DNA of 64,000 nt, taken from Gillisella taibaishanensis. GTDB taxonomy: Bacteria > Pseudomonadota > Alphaproteobacteria > Rhizobiales > Rhizobiaceae. A program made the translations under genes and the position numbers. Below the pieces are notes generated by a model. It was not told the DNA's origin and searched no databases. It saw only the letters and a list, made by a program, of their open reading frames with translations. This document shows, one piece after another, positions 53,350-63,089 of this stretch (position 1 is the first letter of the stretch; each line of letters starts with the position of its first letter). The DNA lies in assembly GCF_001938985.1 (NCBI RefSeq), contig NZ_MKIN01000017.1:1-64000 (forward strand). Direction: 5' to 3'.

Positions 53350-55821
53350 TCACGCCGGCCTTAGCCGGCGCAGGCGCAGGGCGTTGCTGAGAACAAAGAC
53401 GCTGGAGAGACCCATCGCGCCAGCAGCGAAGATTGGCGACAATAACGTGCCATTGACAGGATAGAGCAGGCCGGCGGCAAGCGGGATCAGCAGCACGTTA
53501 TAGGCAAAGGCCCAGAACAGGTTCTGGCCAATATTGCCGATCACCGCCTTGCTGACGGCAATCGCGCGCGCCACGCCAGCGAGGTCGCCTGACATCAGCA
53601 CGACATCGGCACTTTCTATGGCGATATCAGAGCCGGTCCCGACAGCAATGCCGACATCTGCGGCGGAAAGGGCCGGGGCGTCGTTGATACCGTCGCCGAC
53701 GAAGGCGATTTTATTATTGGTTCGCCGTAGGTTTGCGAGAGCGTCGACCTTGCCGCCAGGCAGGACTTCGGCAATGACGGTGTCTATGCCCAAGCGAGCG
53801 GCAATCGCGTCCGCCGTGCGTTTGTTGTCGCCGCTGATCATTGCGACTTTCAGTCCGAGGTCGTGGAGGGCGCGGATGGCGGCTGGTGTTGTGGGCTTGA
53901 TCGGATCCGCAACGGCCAGCAAGGCGGCGGGTTTGCCGTCGATGGCGAGATAGAGCGGGGTCTTGGCCTGCTGCGCGAGTTGAGCGGCCTCTTCCGCAAA
54001 GGTCGAGAGATCCATGCCGTGGCGCACGAGAGCCCGGTCCGCGCCGATCACGACCTTGCGGCCTGCAACTTCGCCGGAAACTCCCATGCCGGGCTCGGCC
54101 TTGAACCCGTCGACCGGTTGCAGCGTGACTTGCTCGGCTTCTGCGGCGGCAAGAATGGCCTTGGCAATCGGATGCTCCGACCGCGCTTCCAGACTTGCGG
54201 CGTAAGAGAGAATGTCGCTTCGCGAGAAGCCCTCCGCTGTAACGAGATCGGTCAGTTCGGGCCGGCCCTCGGTCAGAGTGCCCGTCTTGTCGAGGGCGAC
54301 GAGGGTCACGTCGCGCAGGTTTTGCAGGGCATCACCCTTGCGAAACAGCACGCCAAGCTCTGCCGCCCGGCCGGTGCCCACCATGATCGAGGTTGGCGTC
54401 GCAAGTCCCATGGCGCAGGGGCAGGCGACAATCAATACTGCCACTGCATTGACCAGCGCATAACTCAACGCCGGCTCAGGGCCAAGCAGCAGCCATGCGG
54501 CAAAGGTAAGCAGGGCGGCTGCAATCACCGCCGGCACGAACCAGCCCGTGACGCGGTCGACCATGGACTGGATCGGCAGCTTTGCGCCCTGGGCAGTCTC
54601 GACCATGCGCACGATCTGGGAGAGCAGCATGTCGGAGCCGACCTTCGTCGCCCGCATGGTCAGCGCACCATTGCCATTGATCGTGCCGCCGGTCAGCGTT
54701 GCCGTTTTGGTCTTTTCCACCGGCGCCGGCTCGCCCGTCAGCATGGATTCGTCGACAAAGGATTGGCCCTCGGTGACGACGCCGTCGACCGGGATCTTGT
54801 CGCCGGGGCGGATATCCAGGATATCGCCAACAACGACTTTGGCGATGTCGATATCGAGCCGCTTGCCATCCCGGATCACTCGCGCCGTCTTCGGGGCAAG
54901 GCGCACCAGCCGCTTTATAGCGTCGCTGGTGCGGCCCTTGGCCCGGCTTTCCAGCGTGCGACCCAGCAGAACCAGAGTGACGATGACGGCGGCGGCCTCG
55001 TAATAGACATTGACCGTGCCCGCAGGCATCCAGCCCGGCGCGAAGGTGGCCACCAGCGAATAGCCATAGGCGGCGGAGGCGCCAAGGGCTACCAGCGAGT
55101 TCATGTCCGGATGCAACTTGATCAGGTTCGGAACGCCGTGACGGAAAAACATCAGACCCGGGCCGAGCAGCACGAGCCCGGTCAGGGCGCATTGCAGCAG
55201 CCAGCTCGTCTGCATGCCAAGCACAGTCATGACCCAGCCATGCATGGCCGGGATGAGGTGCGAGCCCATTTCCAGGATGAAGACGGGGAGCGTGAGAAGG
55301 AGGGAGATCAGGGTCAGCCGTGTCAGCCGATCGGTTTCCTGCGCCCGGCGATCCGGTTGCGGGGAGGCAGCGCTTGCCTGTGCTGCCGGTTGGCGCAGAT
55401 GAAAGCCTGCCCCTTCGACGGCAGCGATCAGAGCCGTCTCGTCAACGCCATCAGTTGCGGTCACCGTCGCCCGTTCCGTTGCCAGGTTGACGGCGGCGGT
55501 GCGAACGCCTGGCACGCCTGATAGCGCGGTCTCCACCCTGCGCACGCAGGAGGCACAATGCATGCCGTCGATATCAAGCTCACGGCTCTCAAGACGTGGT
55601 GCGTATCCGGCCTGCTCGATTGCCGCGATAACGGCACCCAGATCGGGCTTTTCGGCAAACTGCACGCTGGCCTTTTCGGTTGCGAGATTGACGGAGGCGG
55701 AGGTGACGCCCTGCACTGACGCAATGGCCTTCTCGACCCGTCGCACGCAGGAAGCGCAGTGCATGCCATCAATGGCAATCGTGGTTTCAGTGGTGGTTTC
55801 GGGGGAATTTACGGCATTCAT
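53350..55821 (-). CDS. copA: Copper-exporting P1B-type ATPase
   Basis: 823 aa. Two N-terminal heavy-metal-associated domains each carry [13 protein letters not shown] (about residues 13-30 and 84-100). Eight membrane segments; the Cu-binding motif [11 protein letters not shown] is in helix 6, DKTGTLTEG is the phosphorylation site, TGE occurs as [12 protein letters not shown], and [10 protein letters not shown] is the hinge. It exports Cu(I) to the periplasm. A MerR-type 19-bp-spacer promoter precedes it, so it is expected to respond to Cu(I) through a CueR/HmrR regulator not present in this window. Confidence 0.94.
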   Translation of the reverse strand: MNAVNSPETTTETTIAIDGMHCASCVRRVEKAIASVQGVTSASVNLATEKASVQFAEKPDLGAVIAAIEQAGYAPRLESRELDIDGMHCASCVRRVETALSGVPGVRTAAVNLATERATVTATDGVDETALIAAVEGAGFHLRQPAAQASAASPQPDRRAQETDRLTRLTLISLLLTLPVFILEMGSHLIPAMHGWVMTVLGMQTSWLLQCALTGLVLLGPGLMFFRHGVPNLIKLHPDMNSLVALGASAAYGYSLVATFAPGWMPAGTVNVYYEAAAVIVTLVLLGRTLESRAKGRTSDAIKRLVRLAPKTARVIRDGKRLDIDIAKVVVGDILDIRPGDKIPVDGVVTEGQSFVDESMLTGEPAPVEKTKTATLTGGTINGNGALTMRATKVGSDMLLSQIVRMVETAQGAKLPIQSMVDRVTGWFVPAVIAAALLTFAAWLLLGPEPALSYALVNAVAVLIVACPCAMGLATPTSIMVGTGRAAELGVLFRKGDALQNLRDVTLVALDKTGTLTEGRPELTDLVTAEGFSRSDILSYAASLEARSEHPIAKAILAAAEAEQVTLQPVDGFKAEPGMGVSGEVAGRKVVIGADRALVRHGMDLSTFAEEAAQLAQQAKTPLYLAIDGKPAALLAVADPIKPTTPAAIRALHDLGLKVAMISGDNKRTADAIAARLGIDTVIAEVLPGGKVDALANLRRTNNKIAFVGDGINDAPALSAADVGIAVGTGSDIAIESADVVLMSGDLAGVARAIAVSKAVIGNIGQNLFWAFAYNVLLIPLAAGLLYPVNGTLLSPIFAAGAMGLSSVFVLSNALRLRRLRPA

Positions 55822-55849
55822 GGCATCGTTCCTATCCGGCTGCCACCCA

Positions 55850-55880
55850 TAGATAAGGCTTCCAACAGTGGGAAGGTCAA
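55850..55880 (-). promoter_or_regulatory. CueR/HmrR-type copper-responsive promoter of copA
   Basis: Reading leftward: TTGACC (55880-55875), 19-nt spacer, TATCTA (55855-55850). The spacer holds an imperfect dyad CCTTCCCACTGTTGGAAG, close to the CueR operator core CCTTCC...GGAAGG. A 19-bp spacer with a central dyad is the hallmark of MerR-family activation. Confidence 0.82.
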
Positions 55881-55947
55881 GGCGTCAGCCCGAAAAAATG
55901 TCTCTCATACAAACGGAGATACTGCCTTTGAGACGCTTCGCCGCAGC

Positions 55948-55961
55948 TTGACTTAAGTCAA
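55948..55961. promoter_or_regulatory. FNR/FixK-type anaerobox upstream of fixG
   Basis: TTGACTTAAGTCAA is a perfect palindrome of the form TTGA-N6-TCAA recognised by FixK/FnrN. It ends 50 nt before the fixG start and lies on the far side of the copA promoter. Confidence 0.85.
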
Positions 55962-56011
55962 GGCTTCCATCGGCAAGACGTGAAAAACCTCTGATAACGA
56001 GAGGTGTGGCA

Positions 56012-57598
56012 ATGAGCAGTAGTGGAATGGAAACACGGCCTGATGTCGAGCGGTTTATCGCTGAGCCGGTCAATTCGGCGAAAACGCGCCGGCCGCTATA
56101 CGAGGCGCGCAAGAAGATCTTTCCAAAACGGGCATCCGGCAGTTTCCGGCAGTTCAAGTGGCTGGTCATGGCCATCACGCTCGGCATTTATTACCTCACG
56201 CCCTGGCTGCGCTGGGACCGTGGAATTTATGCGCCTGACCAAGCGGTGCTGATCGACCTCGCGCATCGCCGATTCTATTTCTTCTTCATTGAAATCTGGC
56301 CGCAGGAATTCTTTTTCGTTGCTGGCCTGCTGGTCATGGCTGGTCTCGGGCTGTTTCTGGTCACGTCGGTGGTCGGACGCGCCTGGTGCGGCTATACCTG
56401 TCCGCAGACGGTCTGGGTCGATCTGTTCCTGGTGGTCGAGCGTTTCATCGAAGGCGATCGCAATGCCCGCATCAAGCTGGATGGCGCGCCCTGGAGCTTC
56501 GACAAGGTTTGGAAGCGGGTAACGAAACATGCCAGCTGGCTAGTGATCGGCGTTCTCACCGGCGGTGCCTGGATCTTCTATTTTGCCGATGCACCAAGCC
56601 TGCTGCACGAGTTCGTCACAGGTCAGGCCGCCGGCGTCGCCTATGCGACTGTCGCGATCCTGACGGCCACCACCTATGTCTTCGGCGGGCTGATGCGCGA
56701 GCAGGTCTGCATCTATATGTGCCCTTGGCCGCGTATCCAGGGCGCGATGCTGGATGAGAATTCGCTGGTCGTGACCTATAACGACTGGCGCGGCGAGCCG
56801 CGCACCCGCCACGCCAAGAAGGCGGTTGCGGCTGGGGAGTCGGTGGGCGACTGCGTTGATTGCAATGCCTGCGTCGTCGTCTGTCCCATGGGCATCGATA
56901 TCCGTGACGGCCAGCAGCTGGAATGCATCACCTGCGCGCTGTGCATTGATGCCTGCAATGGCGTGATGGACAAAATCGGCAAGCCGGGTGGCCTGATTGC
57001 CTATGCAACGCTGCAGGAATATCAGTCGAACATGGCGCTTGCCACCGGCAATGGCACCGGGCCGGTTGATCCGACCAAGGTCAGGACTGCGGATGGCGCC
57101 TTTGTCGAGACGATCAGGCATTTCAACTGGCGGGTCATCTTCCGACCGCGCAGCCTCATCTACATGGGTGTTTGGTCCGCTATTGGCATCGCGCTATTGT
57201 TTGCGCTGATGACCCGCGGGCGGCTGGACGTCAATGTCCTGCATGACCGCAATCCGCAATATGTACTGGAATCGAATGGCTCGATCCGCAATGGCTATAC
57301 CGTGCGGCTGCTCAACATGGTGCCGAAACCGCGCGACCTGACCGTGACCCTCGACGGCCTGCCGGAGGCGACCATGAAGGTCAACGGCATGCAGGAAGAG
57401 CCGACCCGGTCGATAACCGTGACGGCTGAGCCGGACGAAGCCACGACGCTTAAAATTTACGTGACGCTGGCAGGTCGTGACATCACGGAGAGCGCGGAGC
57501 CCTTCCGTTTCATCGTGCTCGACCCTGTATCCGGCGAGCAAGCCATCTACAAAGCCACGTTCAATGGTCCCAGCGACAAGTCGGGAGACAAGAAATGA
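56012..57598 (+). CDS. fixG: Cytochrome cbb3 oxidase accessory protein FixG/CcoG
   Basis: 528 aa from the ATG at 56012, with GAGAGGTG upstream. About five membrane segments. The CGYTCPQTVWVDLF motif and ferredoxin-type cysteines (VDCNACVVVCPMGIDIRDGQ, then CITCALCIDACNGVM, about residues 280-320) hold two [4Fe-4S] clusters; the C-terminal part is an Ig-like periplasmic domain. It is thought to reduce Cu(II) to Cu(I) for cbb3 oxidase assembly. First gene of fixGHIS. Confidence 0.96.
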   Translation: MSSSGMETRPDVERFIAEPVNSAKTRRPLYEARKKIFPKRASGSFRQFKWLVMAITLGIYYLTPWLRWDRGIYAPDQAVLIDLAHRRFYFFFIEIWPQEFFFVAGLLVMAGLGLFLVTSVVGRAWCGYTCPQTVWVDLFLVVERFIEGDRNARIKLDGAPWSFDKVWKRVTKHASWLVIGVLTGGAWIFYFADAPSLLHEFVTGQAAGVAYATVAILTATTYVFGGLMREQVCIYMCPWPRIQGAMLDENSLVVTYNDWRGEPRTRHAKKAVAAGESVGDCVDCNACVVVCPMGIDIRDGQQLECITCALCIDACNGVMDKIGKPGGLIAYATLQEYQSNMALATGNGTGPVDPTKVRTADGAFVETIRHFNWRVIFRPRSLIYMGVWSAIGIALLFALMTRGRLDVNVLHDRNPQYVLESNGSIRNGYTVRLLNMVPKPRDLTVTLDGLPEATMKVNGMQEEPTRSITVTAEPDEATTLKIYVTLAGRDITESAEPFRFIVLDPVSGEQAIYKATFNGPSDKSGDKK

Positions 57599-58089
57599 GT
57601 GTCAAAACCCAAAAGACCTTTACCTTCACCGGCTGGCATATGCTGGCAACGATTTGCTCCTTTTTCAGCGTGATTATTGCCGTCAACCTGACCATGGCCT
57701 GGTATGCCGGGCATAGCTGGAGCGGCATGGTGGTGGAAAACACCTACGTCGCCAGCCAGAAATTCAACGATACGACGGCGCAAATTCGCCAGATCCTCGA
57801 TACGGGCGTTCAGGGCACCCTTGCGATCAAGCAGGGGGCGATTGCCTATGATCTTTCCATTCCCGAAAAAGGACCTGTGATTGCCGATCAGGTCGTTGCC
57901 AACTTCAAGCGGCCGGTGGGAGAGCACCAGGATTTCAGCGTGACGTTGATGCCCCTTGGCCCCGGCCATTTCACTGGTGAACATGTCGTGGAGGACGGTC
58001 ACTGGATCGTCGAGACCATTGCCACCCGCGAGGGGAAAATCGTCATGCACGAGGCCAATCGCATTGCCGTTATCGGAGGCGAAAAATGA
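57595..58089 (+). CDS. fixH: FixH/CcoH, cbb3 oxidase assembly protein
   Basis: 164 aa. One N-terminal membrane anchor (about 17-37) with the FixH signature VNLTMAWYAGHSWSGMVVEN; the rest is periplasmic, with HEANRIAV near the end. It stabilises subunits during assembly of the high-affinity oxidase. Overlaps fixG and fixI by ATGA on both sides. Confidence 0.93.
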   Translation: MSVKTQKTFTFTGWHMLATICSFFSVIIAVNLTMAWYAGHSWSGMVVENTYVASQKFNDTTAQIRQILDTGVQGTLAIKQGAIAYDLSIPEKGPVIADQVVANFKRPVGEHQDFSVTLMPLGPGHFTGEHVVEDGHWIVETIATREGKIVMHEANRIAVIGGEK

Positions 58090-60449
58090 GCTGCTGCGCA
58101 GCGGGCTCCGAGGCGGCCCTGGACCTTGAGCGCTCTGCGGCTTTGCTGCCGTCATCGGAAGAGATCCGGCTGGCAAGCCGTGATCTGGGCGAGGGGCTGT
58201 TTCAGGTGGATTTCAGCGTGCCCGGCGTCCACTGCGGCACCTGCATCACCTCGATTGAAACGGCACTGAAGCGGGTGCCGGCCGTGGAACGGGCCAGGGT
58301 CAATCTCTCGACCCGGCGCGTCGGCGTTGTTTGGCGGGCAAAGCGGCCTGCGGAAGGGCCGCTGATTGACGCGGATGCCGGCCCTGTCTTCGAGGACACC
58401 GGACTCGATCCGGTGGAGCTGGCGCGGGCGATTGCCTCGACCGGCTACAGTTGCCACCTGTTCACACCGCAAGATGCGGCCTCAGATCTGCTGCTCAAGC
58501 AATTGATCCGCGCCGTTGCCGTTTCCGGCTTTGCCGCCGCCAATATCATGCTGCTGTCTGTCTCGGTCTGGTCGGGAGCGGATGCCTCGACACGGGATCT
58601 GTTTCACTGGATCTCTGCGCTGATCGCTGCACCCGCTCTGATCTATGGCGGCCGGTTCTTTTATCAATCGGCCTGGGCCGTGCTGAGACATGGCCGTTCG
58701 AACATGGATGTTCCGATCGCCATCGGCATCACGCTATCCTATTTTTCGTCGCTCTGGGAAACCATTCACCACGGCGAACATGCCTATTTCGATGCAACAG
58801 CATCGCTGCTGTTCTTCCTGCTGATCGGCCGCGCCCTCGACCATATGATGCGGGACCGGGCGCGCTCGGCGATCAGCGGGCTGGCGCGGCTCAATCCGCG
58901 GGGCGCCACCGTGGTCGGCGCCGATGGAGGCCGTGACTACCGGCTGGTGGATGACATCAAGATCGGCGAAGTCGTCGCGATCTCGGCCGGTGAGCGCATT
59001 CCGCTCGATGGTGTCGTAGTCGATGGCGCCAGCGATCTCGATGTCTCAATTGTCAATGGCGAAAGCGCACCGCGCACCGTTGGCCCCGGCGACGCCGTGC
59101 AGGCGGGCACGCTCAGCCTGACCGGCTCGCTCGCCGTGCGGGCCACCGCCCAGGCACGCGATTCCTTCCTCTCGGAAATCATCCGTTTGATGGAAGCGGC
59201 GGAAGGCGGCAAGGCGCGCTATCGGCGCATCGCCGATAGGGCCGCTCAGCTCTATGCGCCGGTCGTGCATCTCCTGGCGCTCAGCTCCTTCATTGTCTGG
59301 GGTCTTTACGACGGCGACTGGAAACATGCGCTCATGGTGGCAATCGCCGTGCTGATCATAACCTGCCCCTGTGCGCTGGGGCTGGCAGTGCCTGTTGTGC
59401 AGGTGGTGGCCGCAGGCAAGCTGTTCCAGCGTGGCATCATGGTCAAGGATGGATCGGCCATGGAGCGGCTGGCCCTGGTCGATGCCATCGCTTTCGATAA
59501 GACAGGCACGCTGACGCTTGGCCGGCCCGTGCCAGTCGATATCGGCAAGGTCAATCCGGATATGGTTGCCATCGCTGCAGGGCTTGCCGCCCATTCTCGG
59601 CATCCGCTGTCCCAGTCCCTTTGGCGGGCTGCCACTGGCAATCTGTTGCGCGGACCTGTCCGCAGTTTCGCAGGCGTCCAGGAAATCCCGGGCAGCGGCG
59701 TGGAGGCAGAGGCGCCGGAAGGTCGCTATCGTTTGGGCAATCGCCGCTTTGCGCTTGGACTGAACGCCACCGAAGCAGACGGCCCGGCATTGTCGGAAGT
59801 GCTGTTGTCGCTGAATGGCTATGGTCTTGCCTGCTTCCGCTTTGAAGACAGCTTGCGCCCAGGCGCTGAAGCCGTGATCGCCGATCTGCGAGGCGAGGGA
59901 CTGAGGCTTGCCGTGCTCTCAGGCGACCGCAGCCCCGTCGTCAGTGCTCTTGCTGCCCGACTAGGGATCGATCAAGACAAGGCCGAGCTTTCGCCAGCCG
60001 ATAAGGCCCAATTCTGCGCCAGCGAGCAGCAGGCCGGCAGGCATTTGCTGATGGTGGGCGATGGCATCAATGATGCCCCGGCGCTGTCGGCTGCTTACGT
60101 GTCCATGGCGCCGGCGACCGCCGCCGATGTCGGACGTCAGGCTGCGGATTTCGTATTCATGCATGACGGGCTGGATGCAGTGCCTTTCGCCATCGATGTG
60201 TCGAAAAAGGCGGGGCAATTGATCCGCGAGAATTTCGCGCTCGCCATCGGTTATAACGTGTTTGCAGTGCCGGTTGCGCTGCTCGGCTATGCGACGCCGC
60301 TGATTGCCGCAGTCGCCATGTCGACCTCCTCGCTGATCGTCGTTGCCAATGCCTTGCGCCTCAATGGCGCTTCCGGCCTGGTCCGCCGCAAAGGCAAGGG
60401 CGCTGTGCCGCCGGTCGTTCTGCGCGACGTTCCAGGACTTGCCATATGA
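58086..60449 (+). CDS. fixI: FixI/CcoI, copper P1B-type ATPase for cbb3 oxidase assembly
   Basis: 787 aa. One N-terminal HMA domain with GVHCGTCITSIETALKRVPA; an N-terminal Cys pair (MSCCAAGSE). CPCALGLAVP in helix 6, DKTGTLTLGRP and [12 protein letters not shown] follow. It differs from CopA in having one HMA and the GTC variant motif typical of FixI. It delivers Cu to cbb3 oxidase from the membrane. Coupled by ATGA to fixH and fixS. Confidence 0.96.
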   Translation: MSCCAAGSEAALDLERSAALLPSSEEIRLASRDLGEGLFQVDFSVPGVHCGTCITSIETALKRVPAVERARVNLSTRRVGVVWRAKRPAEGPLIDADAGPVFEDTGLDPVELARAIASTGYSCHLFTPQDAASDLLLKQLIRAVAVSGFAAANIMLLSVSVWSGADASTRDLFHWISALIAAPALIYGGRFFYQSAWAVLRHGRSNMDVPIAIGITLSYFSSLWETIHHGEHAYFDATASLLFFLLIGRALDHMMRDRARSAISGLARLNPRGATVVGADGGRDYRLVDDIKIGEVVAISAGERIPLDGVVVDGASDLDVSIVNGESAPRTVGPGDAVQAGTLSLTGSLAVRATAQARDSFLSEIIRLMEAAEGGKARYRRIADRAAQLYAPVVHLLALSSFIVWGLYDGDWKHALMVAIAVLIITCPCALGLAVPVVQVVAAGKLFQRGIMVKDGSAMERLALVDAIAFDKTGTLTLGRPVPVDIGKVNPDMVAIAAGLAAHSRHPLSQSLWRAATGNLLRGPVRSFAGVQEIPGSGVEAEAPEGRYRLGNRRFALGLNATEADGPALSEVLLSLNGYGLACFRFEDSLRPGAEAVIADLRGEGLRLAVLSGDRSPVVSALAARLGIDQDKAELSPADKAQFCASEQQAGRHLLMVGDGINDAPALSAAYVSMAPATAADVGRQAADFVFMHDGLDAVPFAIDVSKKAGQLIRENFALAIGYNVFAVPVALLGYATPLIAAVAMSTSSLIVVANALRLNGASGLVRRKGKGAVPPVVLRDVPGLAI

Positions 60450-60601
60450 ACATGCTGGTCTATCTCATTCCCATCGCACTTCTGATGGGAGGCATCGGTT
60501 TGGCGGCCTTTCTCTGGTCGCTGAAATCAGGGCAATACGACGATATGGATGGCGCGGCCTGGAGGGTCATCACCGACGACGATGATCATCCATCAAGCTA
60601 A
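60446..60601 (+). CDS. fixS: FixS/CcoS, cbb3 oxidase maturation protein
   Basis: 51 aa, starting MNMLVYLIPIALLMGGIGLA. One membrane segment followed by the FixS motif FLWSLKSGQYDDMDGAAWRV (QYDDxxG-x-x-R/W). The ATG overlaps the fixI stop by four bases. CcoS is needed for cofactor (haem b and Cu) insertion into CcoN. Confidence 0.95.
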   Translation: MNMLVYLIPIALLMGGIGLAAFLWSLKSGQYDDMDGAAWRVITDDDDHPSS

Positions 60602-60732
60602 GCCACGTTTTAACCGATTACGGTAGGCTATGAAAACTTGTCGCCGTCCTTCTCCGTTGCGTCTTGCTCCCATTGCAAAGGAGTGCCAAAACATCACCAC
60701 CTTCACATCTGGTAATGAATTGGAGCATTGAC

Positions 60733-62163
60733 ATGGAGCAGGCGGAAATCGGACTGATCGGTCTCGGCGTCATGGGATCGAACCTGGCGCTGAATATCGC
60801 CGAGAAGGGCAACCGCATCGCGGTCTTTAACCGGACGCCCGCACGCACCAAGGAATTCGTCGCGGAAGCCGGCGATCTCGCCGGCAATATCATCGGCTGC
60901 GAAACCATCGAAGAATTTGTTGCAGCGATCCGTCCGCCGCGACCGATCATCATCATGATAAAGGCCGGCGACGCCGTCGATCAGCAGATGGAATTGCTGA
61001 AACCGCATCTGTCGGCCAATGACATCATGATCGACGCCGGCAATGCCAATTTCCATGACACGATTCGTCGGTTCGACAATCTCAAGGACAGCGGCCTGAC
61101 CTTTATCGGCATGGGCGTGTCCGGCGGCGAGGAAGGGGCGCGTCACGGTCCCTCGATCATGGTCGGCGGCACGGAAGACAGCTGGAAACGCGTCGAGAAG
61201 GTGCTGACCTCGATCTCCGCCAAGTTCAACGACGACCCATGCGTTGCCTGGCTCGGCACCGATGGCGCCGGCCATTTCGTCAAGACCATCCATAATGGCA
61301 TCGAATATGCCGATATGCAGATGATCGCCGAAATCTACGGCATCCTGCGCGATGGCCTTGGCATGTCGGCAGCTGAAATCGGCGACGTCTTTGGCCAATG
61401 GAACAAGGGTCGCTTGAATTCCTACCTGATCGAAATCAGCGAAAAGGTGCTGAAGGCGACGGACCCGATCACGGGCCAGCCGATGGTCGACGTGATCGTC
61501 GATGCCGCCGGCCAGAAGGGCACCGGCAAATGGTCGGTCATCGAGGCGCAGAACCTCGGCATCGCCGCCACCGGCATTGAAGCCGCAGTGGCTGGTCGTG
61601 TCCTGTCTTCGCAGAAGAAAGAACGTGAAGCGGCTGAAAAGATCTTCGGCCTGCCTAAGCCCGCTGAAAAGCCGCATGACGGCATGGCGTTCCTGGCCGA
61701 TCTCGAAAGCGCGCTGCTGGCCGCCAAGATCGCTGCCTATGCCCAGGGCTTTGCTGTGATGGCAGCCGCGTCCAAGGAATTCGGCTGGTCGCTGCCCATG
61801 CCGACCATTGCCAAGATCTGGCGCGAGGGCTGCATCATTCGCTCGCAGTTCCTCGACGAGATCACCTCGGCCTTCACCAAGGAGCCCGATGTCGCTAACC
61901 TGATCGTCACGCCAGCCTTCTCGCAGATGGTCAAAGACACCGATGCAGCCCTGCGTCGCGTGGTCTCTTATGCTGCTCTGTCCGGCCTGCCGGTTCCCGC
62001 GCTCGCCTCGGCCCTGTCCTATTTCGACAGCTATCGGCGCGGTCGCGGCACCGCCAATCTCATCCAGGCCCAGCGCGACTTCTTTGGCGCCCATGGCTTT
62101 GAGCGGGTCGACGGCAAGGAATATCACCACGGTCCTTGGGGCAGCGGCGCTTCGATCTACTGA
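60733..62163 (+). CDS. gnd: 6-phosphogluconate dehydrogenase (decarboxylating, NADP)
   Basis: 476 aa from the ATG at 60733, with TTGGAG 8 nt upstream. NADP-binding GLIGLGVMGSNLALNIAEKG, substrate motif GMGVSGGEEGARHGPSIM, catalytic Lys/Asn in GHFVKTIHNGIEYADMQMIA. It makes ribulose-5-phosphate plus NADPH in the pentose phosphate pathway. Monocistronic, with a strong terminator. Confidence 0.97.
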   Translation: MEQAEIGLIGLGVMGSNLALNIAEKGNRIAVFNRTPARTKEFVAEAGDLAGNIIGCETIEEFVAAIRPPRPIIIMIKAGDAVDQQMELLKPHLSANDIMIDAGNANFHDTIRRFDNLKDSGLTFIGMGVSGGEEGARHGPSIMVGGTEDSWKRVEKVLTSISAKFNDDPCVAWLGTDGAGHFVKTIHNGIEYADMQMIAEIYGILRDGLGMSAAEIGDVFGQWNKGRLNSYLIEISEKVLKATDPITGQPMVDVIVDAAGQKGTGKWSVIEAQNLGIAATGIEAAVAGRVLSSQKKEREAAEKIFGLPKPAEKPHDGMAFLADLESALLAAKIAAYAQGFAVMAAASKEFGWSLPMPTIAKIWREGCIIRSQFLDEITSAFTKEPDVANLIVTPAFSQMVKDTDAALRRVVSYAALSGLPVPALASALSYFDSYRRGRGTANLIQAQRDFFGAHGFERVDGKEYHHGPWGSGASIY

Positions 62164-62189
62164 TCGCCAGCAAATCAGAAATATCATTG

Positions 62190-62220
62190 GCCTCGCCGCA
62201 TCCAGTGGCGAGGCTTTTTT
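62190..62220 (+). terminator. Rho-independent terminator of gnd
   Basis: GCCTCGCC (62190-62197), 9-nt loop, GGCGAGGC (62207-62214), then TTTTTT; 26 nt past the gnd stop. Confidence 0.93.
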
Positions 62221-62234
62221 GAGAAGTGTGTTTT

Positions 62235-63086
62235 ATGGACGATCGTCTTGTCATTCTCGGCAGCAAGGGTGGGCCGGCTATCCGTCCCGGCGGCCCCAAT
62301 CCAACCTCCATGCTGCTGACACTCGGCGGTCGGCACATTGTTATCGACTGCGGGCTCGGCGTCACGCGCGGCTTGGTCGAAACGGGCTTGTCGCTGAAGG
62401 ACCTTGATCTGGTCTTCATTACTCACCTCCATTCCGATCATGTGCTGGAACTCGGGCCGCTGCTGCACACCGCCTGGACGACGGGGCTTTCAAAGCCGGT
62501 GACCGTCTACGGACCGGAAGGAACAGCCCTTCTCTGGCATAACTTCCTTGTCTCGCTCGACTTCGACATCCGCACCCGGATCGCAGATGAGGGGAGACCG
62601 GATCTGGCCGGTCTGGTGATCGTCCGTGAATATGGCGAAGGCCCGGTTCTGGAGGAGGGTACTATGATCGTCTCGGCGCTGCGGGTCGATCATCCTCCGG
62701 TGACAGATTGCTTTGCTCTCAAATTTGTTCAAGCCGGCAAAACAGTCGTCCTGTCTTCGGATACGGCCTATTTCCCGCCGCTCTCGGATTTCGCTGCCGG
62801 CGCCGATCTTCTCGTGCACGAGGCCATGCTGCCTGAGGGTGTTGAAAGCATCATTCGGCGCACCGGCAATGGCGCACGGCTGCGGGAGCATCTCTACGCC
62901 TCGCACACGCTGGCGGCAGATGCGGGACGGCTGGCGACGCAGGCACGGGTTAAAAAGCTGGTGCTGAACCATCTCATTCCGGCCGATGACCCCGCCTTTA
63001 CAGAGGCGGACTGGCGGCAGGCCCTTGCGTCGGTCTGGAGCGGGCCGTTGGTGGTTGCCCAAGATGGCTTAGCCATTCCGTTTTAA
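62235..63086 (+). CDS. MBL-fold metallo-hydrolase (RNase Z-like group)
   Basis: 283 aa from the ATG at 62235; a GTG at 62226 is also in frame. The metal-binding motif is ITHLHSDHVLELG (HxHxDH); further ligands are the His in VDHPPVTDCFAL, Asp in VLSSDTAYFPPL and His in VLNHLIPADDP. The GSKGGPAIRPGGPNPTSMLL start resembles RNase Z/arylsulfatase-like MBL proteins. Substrate unknown. Converges with the LacI-type gene, 3 nt apart. Confidence 0.88.
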   Translation: MDDRLVILGSKGGPAIRPGGPNPTSMLLTLGGRHIVIDCGLGVTRGLVETGLSLKDLDLVFITHLHSDHVLELGPLLHTAWTTGLSKPVTVYGPEGTALLWHNFLVSLDFDIRTRIADEGRPDLAGLVIVREYGEGPVLEEGTMIVSALRVDHPPVTDCFALKFVQAGKTVVLSSDTAYFPPLSDFAAGADLLVHEAMLPEGVESIIRRTGNGARLREHLYASHTLAADAGRLATQARVKKLVLNHLIPADDPAFTEADWRQALASVWSGPLVVAQDGLAIPF

Positions 63087-63089
63087 ACG

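Noticed and set aside
53863..55521. 552-residue open frame antisense to copA
   Set aside because: Shadow of a certain P-type ATPase gene, His/Arg/Gly-rich as expected of antisense reading.
60703..62187. 494-residue open frame antisense to gnd
   Set aside because: Shadow of a certain gene; composition follows from gnd codon bias.
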